Origin: Vandiemenella viatica
Taxonomy: Eukaryota; Arthropoda; Insecta; Orthoptera; Morabidae
NCBI GenBank assembly: GCA_031002005.1
Contig: JARYHS010008074.1
Span: 14,454,924 to 14,518,923 of the forward strand
Length of the DNA stretch: 64,000 bases
Reading direction: 5' to 3'
Shown here: piece after piece, positions 55,255 through 64,000 of the stretch
Layout: each line of letters starts with the position of its first letter
Position numbering within the stretch: position 1 is the stretch's first letter
Translations under genes and position numbers: made by a program
The notes under the pieces: generated by a model
Databases searched by the model: none
What the model was told of the DNA's origin: nothing
What the model saw: only the letters and a program-made list of their open reading frames with translations

Positions 55255-55993
55255 AATTTAATTTAATTGCAATGGAGCACAGGCTCTGGTGGCAATTTCT
55301 CTACATCCCCATTTTCCCCCTATCCTGCACCCACCTACATTTGCCCTCTTAAAATTTTATATTTAAATTCTTTTAACGTTTTCGGTAAATTATTCTTCAT
55401 TTCTCTTGGTAACTCATTCCAATCCCTGACACCCTTACCTAAAAAAGAGAATCTTCCCACACCCTTGTGCCTGAAATCGAATGCCAGCTTGTGGGCATGG
55501 TCATCTTTTCCCTTCCATGCACTACTTTTCATACCTACTCCAATATCTTTACATGCCTCATCGCCAGTATATGCCCCGTACACTCCCATAACCCTCCTCA
55601 TCCTCCTCCTGTCTTGCAATGAATCCCATTCCAGCTCCTTTATCATATCCGTCACTGATTGCATTCTGCGATAATTTTCAGAAACAAATCTAGCAGCCCT
55701 TTTTTTGCAACCTCTCCAACTCCTGTATTTGATACGTAAAATGAGGGTCCCATACAACACTACCATATTCGAGTAATGGTCTGACCAATGTTTTGTAACC
55801 CAATTCCTTGACTTGGCTCGTACATCCCATCATCACTCTCTCCAACAAGTGCAGAACCTTGAAACCTTTTCCTACCACCTGTCCAATGTGTCCAGCCCAG
55901 TTAAGCTTGTTATCAAATGTAATGCCAAGATATTTACATTTCAAGTCTTCAGCAAGCAATTCTTTCCCCACATTATATTCATAATTAACCTTT
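55255..55993 (-). pseudogene. LINE copy running into the assembly gap
   Basis: Same family as 33155-34904. The 3' tail TGCAATTAAATTAAA is at about 55257-55271. On the minus strand it reads KVNYEYNVGKELLAEDLKCK then YLGITFDNKLNWAGH, LLEYGSVVWDPHF, a frame change near 55700 (EXXQKK region), RRMQSVTDMIKELEWDS and LGKGVRDWNELPREMKNNLP. Here the LGKGVRDW segment is not interrupted by a stop, unlike the 33.2 kb copy. The 5' part is hidden by Ns. Confidence 0.85.
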
Positions 55994-56993
55994 NNNNNNN
56001 NNNNNNNNNNNNNNNNNNNNNNNNNNNNNNNNNNNNNNNNNNNNNNNNNNNNNNNNNNNNNNNNNNNNNNNNNNNNNNNNNNNNNNNNNNNNNNNNNNNN
56101 NNNNNNNNNNNNNNNNNNNNNNNNNNNNNNNNNNNNNNNNNNNNNNNNNNNNNNNNNNNNNNNNNNNNNNNNNNNNNNNNNNNNNNNNNNNNNNNNNNNN
56201 NNNNNNNNNNNNNNNNNNNNNNNNNNNNNNNNNNNNNNNNNNNNNNNNNNNNNNNNNNNNNNNNNNNNNNNNNNNNNNNNNNNNNNNNNNNNNNNNNNNN
56301 NNNNNNNNNNNNNNNNNNNNNNNNNNNNNNNNNNNNNNNNNNNNNNNNNNNNNNNNNNNNNNNNNNNNNNNNNNNNNNNNNNNNNNNNNNNNNNNNNNNN
56401 NNNNNNNNNNNNNNNNNNNNNNNNNNNNNNNNNNNNNNNNNNNNNNNNNNNNNNNNNNNNNNNNNNNNNNNNNNNNNNNNNNNNNNNNNNNNNNNNNNNN
56501 NNNNNNNNNNNNNNNNNNNNNNNNNNNNNNNNNNNNNNNNNNNNNNNNNNNNNNNNNNNNNNNNNNNNNNNNNNNNNNNNNNNNNNNNNNNNNNNNNNNN
56601 NNNNNNNNNNNNNNNNNNNNNNNNNNNNNNNNNNNNNNNNNNNNNNNNNNNNNNNNNNNNNNNNNNNNNNNNNNNNNNNNNNNNNNNNNNNNNNNNNNNN
56701 NNNNNNNNNNNNNNNNNNNNNNNNNNNNNNNNNNNNNNNNNNNNNNNNNNNNNNNNNNNNNNNNNNNNNNNNNNNNNNNNNNNNNNNNNNNNNNNNNNNN
56801 NNNNNNNNNNNNNNNNNNNNNNNNNNNNNNNNNNNNNNNNNNNNNNNNNNNNNNNNNNNNNNNNNNNNNNNNNNNNNNNNNNNNNNNNNNNNNNNNNNNN
56901 NNNNNNNNNNNNNNNNNNNNNNNNNNNNNNNNNNNNNNNNNNNNNNNNNNNNNNNNNNNNNNNNNNNNNNNNNNNNNNNNNNNNNNNNNNNNN
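55994..56993. other. Assembly gap, exactly 1000 N
   Basis: One run of 1000 undetermined bases, a round number that suggests a placeholder of unknown true size. It starts inside a LINE that occurs several times in this window, so the gap is probably repeat-induced. Open frames spanning it are meaningless. Confidence 0.99.
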
Positions 56994-57437
56994 GCAACAG
57001 AGGTCAGATAATGTCAACTAAACATTGGTTCATTGTACTAACTTTGCTTGAAAGTGGCCTACTGTGAAGACAGAAAAATATATATTTTTATTTTTTTTCA
57101 GTTGTGACTTAACTTCACTTTTCACAAAGAGTTTAGGTAACTAAATTCTCATTAGTTTTAATTCTCAATGTCTTCACCCCAGTTTCCATGTGACCCTTCG
57201 GATCATCTAAAGTGATTGCAGAGGAAAGTGAAGAAGCAATTGCAAAAGCAATTATACAACCACCAACACAACATACATTTACTGTGCTGGATGCAGCATT
57301 TATAGTAAATGCATCAGTAATGGTTTGCTATTCTGAGGACAAGTATAACAACTAGGTAAGCGGGAACTGCAGTGGAGCCATGCAAAAATATTGGTAGACG
57401 GCAACTAAATCAAAAAATTTAACATTAGGAAAGCATA
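56994..57437. other. No gene seen
   Basis: Sequence right of the gap does not continue the LINE in any way I can recognise. Two short Ala/Ile-rich frames near 57,200-57,350 have no domain. Confidence 0.5.
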
Positions 57438-58050
57438 CTATGATGCGAAGCCACTCAGATAGCATTTAAACCATTTTTCTGGCCACAGAAACCTCTGACT
57501 ATAGTTGTTTGGGTTGTTCAAATTGTGGCAACAGGTGTGGGCTATCCCCTTCAAAATACTCTCCATTACAACTAATACATTTGTCCAAGCAGTACTTCCA
57601 CTGTTCGAAACATTTTCTGTAGTCATCTTTAGAAATGGATGACAGCTCCTACTTCATTTTTTCTTAACCTCATCAATGTTGTCAAACCAGTGTCCTTTCA
57701 TGCCCCTTTTCATGTGTAGAATTAAGAAAAAGTCACACAGGAACAGGCCAGGAGAGTAAGGTCACGGGGCATCAGAGTCATGCCATTTTCAGCCAAAAAC
57801 AAAATTTCACAACTGCATGTTGTTCATTTATACTTGGCATCATCAAAAACAAAACAATACCATAACAGCACTAGAAAAAACAGTCACTAGAAGATTAACA
57901 GAAAATGCCAGGTCAACAACAAAAGTGGCACTAAACTGACAATGAGTTGCACTATAAACACCTAGCGGCAGAAAACGGTACTGCACAAGTTCCACCCACG
58001 GCAATGCTATTTCAGTTATTTTTTGGTACACCCTCATAAAGTGTTTGTCT
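57438..58050 (-). pseudogene. Internally deleted mariner transposase
   Basis: On the minus strand an N-terminal piece NEQHAVVKFCFWLK (like the start of Mos1-type transposases) is followed within ~20 codons by C-terminal motifs: CPVTLLSWPV, KGHWFDNIDEVKKK-like, and then FEQW-KxxLDKCI-NGEYFEGD across frames. The central catalytic part is missing. A mariner-type 5' end GAGGGTGTACCAAAAAATAA lies at about 58047-58028 on the minus strand; the matching other end was not found. Confidence 0.7.
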
Positions 58051-58283
58051 GTGGCCATTATTCTGATGGAAAGATAGTTTCTAGATGAAGCTACAGTGAG
58101 TTGGTGTGTGAGGTGGTATATGAGGTGTGTTGAAGAGCATGTAGCATGTCTAGTGGTGAGGAAAAAAAAACCTCTGTTGTATGGTATCACATGGTCTGAC
58201 AAAGCATGTGCAGGAGGCAGTGGGCAAAATTTTGGGGAGAAGGATGTACATTTGAGGGAAGGAACATACAATATCATGACCAT

Positions 58284-58550
58284 ACAGTACCAGATCTAGA
58301 GGGTGTCAAACCAGGCATTTGCCCCTGGTGGCAACTTCAGGGTTGGGGGGGGGGGAGGGTGCAGTAAAATCATGTTTGGAGGGTGGCAAATTTATTTCAC
58401 GATGGCATTTTTTTTTAGCTCCACTACTGCTTTGGGTGGTGACAATCAGGGTGGTGATGACAACAATGGGGATGGGGAAAAAATGTTCGAAGGGGCGGCA
58501 ATCTCACAGTTTCTGCCCCAGCTCTGAAAATTCCTGGATCCACCATTGTG
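58284..58550. mobile_element. Possible MITE with AGATC(T/C)AG ends
   Basis: From CCAGATCTAGAGGGTG to AATTCCTGGATCCACC, with GGCATTTGCCCCTGG, a long G-run and TTCTGCCCCAGCTCTG inside. The style of the ends resembles the element at the palindrome centre (CAGATCCAGGA). No confident target duplication. Confidence 0.4.
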
Positions 58551-59584
58551 CCCACAGTGAAAGATTTGGTTAATTTTGTGAAAATTGAGGTAATTAATTT
58601 GAGCAATAGAATGCTACCCAAGCAAGAACAGTAACCCACAAAATGTCAAACTATGCCAGCATACTTGTGTGTGAGAGGGGGGAGGGGGGGGAGAGAGAAA
58701 GAGCACAGTAATGATGACATTTGTGAGCAATTTTATAGAGTGAAGTTATCCCCAATTTTGTAGGGCTGGAAGGGCTAGACCAGTAAAACCAAGCTGCTAG
58801 AGCCAGGCAGGAAAATTTCTATATCCTGTAGCTGATTGTCTCCTTGGACCAAGTGGTGATTCCAGATGCTGTTCTACCTTATGGTCAGAATGGTGCTTGG
58901 GGTGAACATAGTCACCCATAGAGGGTGCTACTGTTGGAGATATGCATAAGAGCAATTGTTGACACTGGTGGTGTAGTATTGTCTACAATTCCAATGAGCA
59001 TAGACAGATGGGAGAGCATCAAGATGATTATGACAGTTGAAGGTGGCCATGTCAATATAAGATAAGGTGTAAGTCCCTCGAGATCACTCTCTGAACCTCC
59101 TTTATTGCAACCAGGCTATGGTATGGTTACCTATGGGGAAATGAGTAGTAGTAATTAGAGATAGAAGCATCAGTTTCATTGTACATAAGTCTATAGATAA
59201 ATTTAAATATCTCATGAAAACTAGCCTTCTAAGGGAGCTGCAACTCACATTGACTATAAATGCCCTTACCCAATGGAAAATCCTTTCTGGGGACTGGTAC
59301 TCAATGAATGTAGCAATCAGGTACCCACAATTTACTCAAGATTAGGTGGGTCTGGGTCATGGATATAACATTATGATTAATTTTTAGAATGGGAGTACTT
59401 GAGTAATGGGTAAGTTGTAGCTAAAGATATCTGTTTTTACACAAGATCAGATGGTTAGCAACAGGTAATTTTATAGGCTATAGAAATACCTAGAAAGTGC
59501 TATATAAAAATTGTAGCATGCATGTAAATATGTACAGGAGAAGTTGAAGAAGCCTAGCAGATGGTATTTAATGTGGGTCTAGAT
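58551..59584. other. No gene seen
   Basis: Non-coding DNA with a purine-rich tract (G/A) at about 58671-58705. No domain-bearing frame. Confidence 0.55.
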
Positions 59585-60815
59585 AATTTAATTTAATTGC
59601 AATGGAGCACAGGCTCCGGTGGCAATTTCCCTTAACACCCATCTTCACCCTATCCTGCACCCACCTACATTTGCCCTCTACAAATTTTATCTTTAAATTC
59701 TTTCAAAGTTTTCGGTAAATTATTCATCATTTCTATTGGTAACTCATTCCAATCCCTGACACCCTCACCTAAAAAAGAGAATCTTCACACACCCTTGTGC
59801 CTGAAATCGAGTGCCAGCTTATGGTTATGGTCATCTTTTCCCTTCCATGAACTACTTTTCATACCTACTGCAATATCTTTCCATGCCTCATCGCCATGAC
59901 CCTCCTCATCCTCCTCCTGTCTTGCAATTAATCCTATTCCAGCTCCTTTATCATATCTGTCACTGATTGCATTCTGCAATAATTTCCAGAAACAAATCTA
60001 GCAGCCCTTTTTTGCACCCTCTCCAACTCCTGTATTTGATATGTAAAATGAGGGTCCCATACTGCACTACCATATTCGAGCAATTGTCTTACCAAAGTTT
60101 TGTAACCCAATTCCTTTACTTCTCTCGTACATCCCCTCATAACTCTCTCCAACAAGTGCAGCATTTTGAAACCTTTTCCTACCACCTGTCCAATGTGTCC
60201 TGCCCAGTTAAGCTTGTTATCAAATGTAATACCAAGAAATTTACATTTCAAGTCTTCAGCAAGCAATTCTTTCCCCACCTTATAATCATAATTAACCTTT
60301 TGTTTTTTATTTGTGTATCTAATAAGCTGACTCTTCTTTGCATTTATCTTCATTCCATGTTTACCAACCCAATTAGATATCCTGTCCAGATCACCCTGCA
60401 ACTGTTTACAATCCTCTATCATTTTGATTCTCTTATACAGCATTATGTCATCTGCAAACAATCTAATTTCAGATAGTAAACAATCAACACAATTATTCAT
60501 TAAAATAATGAATAGCAATGGTCCCAATACGCTACCCTGTGTCACACCCATTTTTACTTCCACTTCTTTTGATACTACATTTCCTACGCTAACTTTCTCT
60601 TTTCTACCTTTTAAAAATTCTTCTACCCAGCAAATCACTTTCTCATCCACTCCAATGGTTTTTAACTTATTTACTACCATTTTATGGCTTACTCTGTCAA
60701 ACGCCTTTGACAGCTCTAGTGCTAGACTATCAATTTGGCCTCCCTTGTCCATTTCATCTGAAATATCTTGCATATATCCCACCACCTGAGATTCGCAGGA
60801 ATATCCTCGCCTGAT
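59585..60815 (-). pseudogene. LINE copy, 5'-truncated and damaged
   Basis: Same family as 33155-34904. The main frame 60785-59934 (283 codons) spans YMQDISDEMDKGGQ, ALELSKAFDRVSH, GVTQGSVLGPLLF, LFADDIMLYK, KCKFLGITFDNKLNW and SAVWDPHF. GVPQG has become GVTQG and LDLSKAFD is LELSKAFD. A frame break near 59940 and a deletion around 59905 (the MGVYRAYT segment is lost) follow; the second frame ends DLRHKGV-like. Tail TGCAATTAAATTAAA at 59587-59601. Truncated at about 60815, shortly after the QGYSCESQ region. Confidence 0.85.
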
Positions 60816-61104
60816 AAATATATCACATAGTGTCTACACCACTCATGTGATTTGTTCAGGAATTGTTCATACAAATGGTCCAGGAATATACTAGCATAGG
60901 TTTTGGTGACAATGTGGATACTTATGGTAATGCTAAATATCTTGTGGTATACATGGAAGCTGAAGAAGAAATTTTTTTTTTTTAGTGAGAGAATTAAATG
61001 AGTCAAGGATGTGCTGGAGAGGCTGTATGGGATTGTGATATCAATGGATAATAATCTTGTATGGTTGTTATGACCTTGTGAAAGGTTTTCTTACCTCCTG
61101 TGCA

Positions 61105-61335
61105 GTACACCCCTATCATAGTCACCTAACCTAACCTGGTAGTTTTCCCGAGTTTAGTGGACCTACAGTTAACATGGAATTTGAAACAAGGAAGAGTTCC
61201 AGTACACTTCACACTAAATGGTAAGCTGTAATAGAGGTGAAGGTTGGGGTAAGGGCCTTTGAAAATCCCTATTTGAACTGGAGACCTTTTGATCTACAGT
61301 CAGATACCTTAACCACTGATCCACCAGACCAATCT
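61105..61335 (-). mobile_element. tRNA-derived SINE (family B)
   Basis: Minus-strand copy. The tRNA-like head reads GTCTGGTGGATCAGTGGTTA then AGG and GATCAAAAGGTCTCCAG; the body has TTCACCTCTATTACAGC and GTGAAGTGTACTGGAA. Directly upstream of the RTE-type LINE. Confidence 0.75.
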
Positions 61336-61437
61336 ACATATCAGTGAGTACAAGAACAAACATAGTGTCTGGTGGTGTACAGACACTTAAGGCATAGCAG
61401 TGTGTCTTTTAAGCATGATAACTTAGAGATAAGTTAA

Positions 61438-62325
61438 TATTCAACTTGTATGTAGAAGAAGCAATGAAGAAAGTCAAAGTAAAATTTCCATGTGGCATAA
61501 GTTTTCAGGGAGAAAAAATCAGTATGCTACGATTTGCTGACGACATTGTCTTGTTAGCAGAGAGGGCTGAGGATATTGAGAAGTTACTGAATGGCATGAA
61601 CAAAATACTGAAGGAAGACTTTGGACTGAATATATATCAAAGCAAGACAAAAGTGATGAAATGTAGCAGAAATGATACCAATAGATTAAATATAAAATTA
61701 GGATCAGATGCAATAGGAGAAGTAAGAGAATTCTGTTACTTGGGAAGTAAAATTACAACCGATGGCCGAAGCAGGAATGATCTTAAAAGCAGAATAGCAT
61801 TAGAAAAAAGAGCCTTCATGAAAAAGATAAACCTTTTAGTTTCAAATATTGATCTAGGAATTAGAAAGAACTTTTTAAAACTCTTTGTGTGGATCACAGC
61901 ACTTTATGGTAGCAAAACATGGACTTTAGGAAAACCAGAAATAAAGAAAATTGAAGCATTTGAAATGTGGTGCTACAGAAGAATGCTGAAAATTAAGTGG
62001 ACAGACAAAGTAAGAAATGAACGAGTTTTGGAAATGGTGAGTGAGAAAAAAGAAGTTTGTGGAAGAAGCTTACAGAAAGATGAGATAGGCTGGTAGGTCA
62101 TATTCTGAGACATACAGGGTTGGTTAATTTGTTAGTGGAGGGAACAGTCGAAGGTAAGAACTGTAGAGGAAGACAGAGATTAGAATATATGAAATAGATA
62201 ATTGAGGACGTGGGCTGTATGGGATATGTAGAAATGAAGAGGTTAGCACAGGATAGGAAAGGATGGAGGATTGCATCAAACCAGCCGAAAGACTGACGAC
62301 AAGAACAACAACAAAAAAAGTTAGA
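61438..62325 (+). pseudogene. RTE-type LINE, 5'-truncated, C-terminal reverse transcriptase
   Basis: One open frame 61446-62096 (216 codons) begins inside the reverse transcriptase: LRFADDIVLLAERAED (catalytic Asp pair), KTKVMKCSRN, REFCYLGSKITTDGRS, ITALYGSKTWTLGKPEIKK, FEMWCYRRMLKIKWTDKVRN. This series is characteristic of RTE-clade and related endonuclease-reverse transcriptases. After stop 62096 a shifted frame continues HILRHTGLVNLLVEGTVEGK and GWRIASNQPKD-stop. The tail is ACAACAACAAAAAAAG at about 62308-62323. The upstream endonuclease and palm are absent, so it is a dead insertion. Confidence 0.85.
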
Positions 62326-62639
62326 GACGATGATCCATAAGGGCTGGTATACATTCAGCGAGCAAACCGTTGGACACAGCTGAAGGTCACCCAGGTATTC
62401 TGTGGGGTACGAATGGGTCTTGATTTTGATGAGAGGGCTTGTAAATGGCATAGGAGGTCAAGAAAAGTTGAGGAAATTATATACACCATGATAAATGAAA
62501 GTAGTGGGATCCGTGAAATGTGGTTAGGTGCTAGTGGTGGAGAGCACATTAACGGGTTTTCTATACATATATTTCATTCTCCTTACTTTATAATATTAAT
62601 ATTAATTTTTTCTATTCCATAACATTCTCTACATACATA

Positions 62640-63200
62640 CCCTTATCACCATTTCTAGCACATGCAATACGTATTTTGAAATCTAACATTACCTTCCCTA
62701 TTGAATTTATCATCAAACAGCATAACAAAATATTTAATTTTTTGTCTTCAGTAAGCTATACCCCCTCAACTTTATAATCAAACAAAACCTTTATTTTTCT
62801 ATCCATGTGTCTAACAATTTGATTCTTTTTCATGTTTATCCCTATTCCATATTGACCCATCCAACTAGATCATCATCATCATCTAGGACAGCTTCCAGCC
62901 ACTGGCCAGGTCTGCTGGGAACAAAAGCCTCGCCAGCGCTTCCTGTCTAACCACCATCTCTCTTCTTCCACTGACGCCCAATTTCCTCCTCTTTCCTCCA
63001 CACATTTCTTAACACCTTTCATCCATCTGTCCAACTAGATATCCTGTCCAATTTCCCTATAGTTTTTCACAAACCTCTATTAACATGTACCATTATGTCA
63101 CCTCCAAAAATCCTTACCCTGTAAACAATTATTAAATCAAATAATGAACAGCAGAGGTTCCAGTATGTCATACCATGGTTCCTTCTCTTTTCAGTTTCAA
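62640..63200 (-). pseudogene. Decayed Jockey/CR1-type reverse transcriptase
   Basis: Related to 33239-34904. The plus strand shows degraded reverse complements of the GPLLFI, MNN, ADDIMLY, DLDRISNWV (GTCCAACTAGATATCCTGTC against CCCAATTAGATATCCTGTCC) and KKSQLIRYT regions. Split by a 160-bp insertion at 62871-63030. Oldest-looking copy of the family in the window along with the palindrome arms. Confidence 0.7.
62871..63030. mobile_element. 160-bp insertion with 11-bp target duplication
   Basis: TCCAACTAGAT occurs at 62860-62870 and 63030-63040, and the LINE reading joins correctly once the insert is removed. The insert begins with (CAT)n and holds CAGCTTCCAGCCACTGG, CCAGCGCTTCCTGTCTAACC and CTCCACACATTTCTTAAC. 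If the (ATG)n side is its tail, it is a SINE-like retro-insertion on the minus strand. Family not identified. Confidence 0.8.
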
Positions 63201-63214
63201 CTCTTATGATATAT

Positions 63215-63390
63215 CTTGTGCTAACCTCTTCATCTCTACATTCCCCTTACATCCCATGTTCTCAATTATCTGCTACATATAGAATATATGAGGGATTAGA
63301 ATAATCTCTGTCTTCCTCTGCAGTTCTTACCTTCGACTGCTCCCTCCACTAACAAATTAACCAATCGAGCATGCCTCAGAATATGGGTGT
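63215..63390 (-). mobile_element. RTE-type LINE 3' fragment
   Basis: Reverse complement of the 62090-62260 part of the RTE-type LINE: CTAACCTCTTCATCTCTACA, CTTCCTCTGCAGTTCTTACC and GACTGCTCCCTCCACTAACA. Lacks the last ~50 bases and the tail. Adjacent to the decayed Jockey-type fragment. Confidence 0.75.
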
Positions 63391-63719
63391 ATCCAGCGAG
63401 GGGCATGGGGTGAAAGAACACTGCGCGATATTGACAAACAAAGTTATTGAAATTTTTTTGAGCATCTGAGACGATTAATATTTACCTAAAAAACTGTGAC
63501 TGAGTTACGACCTTAATTAACTACATAGTAGTACATAGTGGCTTTGAGAGGCCAAACAAGTTTCTGCAAAGTCAGCCATGATTGGTCTATCAGACTTTGA
63601 ACATGTAAACAGACTTGTTATTTGTAGTGACATCAGAGGCTCTGGCTGGTCACTTGGGGTGTATAAGAATTTCCTACAATAACACCACCAAAGTGAACAG
63701 AAAGTAGTTGTCCACTAAA
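63391..63719. other. No gene seen
   Basis: Short unique stretch with no recognised frame or repeat. Confidence 0.5.
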
Positions 63720-63985
63720 AAGGTGACCATAATGACCTGGTGACATAGTTTTTATTAGCTATGCATTACTCCTGTCATAGCTGCTTAATCTAAACTGGCA
63801 ATCCTAATGCATATAGGGGTCCTACGGTTTAATGTGGAATCTGATACATTAAGCTCCTGACGTACTTCACATTACACAGCAAGCTATGCCAGAGGTGAAA
63901 ATTGGAGTCAAGGCAAGGATTCAGATTAGAGACTTTCCATCTCCAGTTAGACACCTTAGCCACAGAACCACCAGACTTCTCCATT
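63720..63985 (-). mobile_element. tRNA-derived SINE (family B)
   Basis: Minus-strand copy. The head reads GTCTGGTGGTTCTGTGGCTA then AGGTGTCTAACTGG; the body reads CACCTCTGGCATAGCTTGCT and TGTAATGTGAAGTACGTC. Ends near 63725. Confidence 0.78.
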
Positions 63986-64000
63986 TGTCCAGTACAATTG

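Noticed and set aside
55690..57021. Long open frames (358-435 codons) across the N run
   Set aside because: They consist almost wholly of undetermined residues; only the LINE part outside the gap is real sequence.

Overview
This is eukaryotic, almost certainly insect, DNA. The only host gene I can support is a Methuselah-type GPCR, an arthropod family, seen as three spliced exons on the minus strand with matching intron phases. Its introns are large (about 4.9 and 15.8 kb) and filled with transposons. Large introns, many tRNA-derived SINEs and many non-LTR elements would suit a big polyneopteran genome such as a grasshopper or locust, but that placement is inference. There are no operons, CRISPR arrays or rRNA genes, and no convincing stand-alone tRNA.

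Layout. 1-3773: a giant inverted repeat with ~1.8 kb arms built from old LINE fragments. 3.8-9.1 kb: mostly empty DNA, with a hAT-type MITE, a SINE, a decayed LINE and a 58-bp retro-insertion with perfect target duplications. 9.1-30.5 kb: the GPCR gene body (exons at 9105-9519, 25304-25475 and 30343-30512). Its introns hold a Tc1/mariner element, a direct duplication of ~1 kb, a nearly full-length I-type LINE with RNase H, an inverted pair of Penelope-like (PLE) 3' ends, another PLE, several SINEs, a MITE and a decayed DUF7869-like gene. 31.0-35.1 kb: an old LINE pierced by a SINE, a MITE and a younger LINE, the last with exact 9-bp target duplications. 35.2-38.8 kb: an inverted duplication with a THAP-domain first exon at each outer end. 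41.8-44.5 kb: a LINE fragment and MITEs. 44,977-47,818: a complete PIF/Harbinger transposon with two intact genes. 48.4-49.5 kb: a SINE split by a mariner derivative that keeps only the DNA-binding part of its transposase. 49.7-53.8 kb: a hAT-like element carrying a 368-bp tandem array. 55.3-64 kb: LINE copies, a 1000-N assembly gap, a mariner remnant, an RTE-type LINE and SINEs.

Best candidates for something new. (1) In the Harbinger element the transposase (plus strand, 2 exons) and the MADF-BESS accessory protein (minus strand, 3 exons) are interleaved: each gene has exons inside an intron of the other, with no exon overlap. (2) Two SINE-like families share a 3'-terminal stem-loop whose loop sequence is partly conserved while the stem changes by compensatory substitutions; 46- and 58-bp insertions stop within one base of the stem base. 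(3) A hAT-like element amplifies a dimeric 368-bp satellite. Most other coding-like stretches are broken transposon genes.
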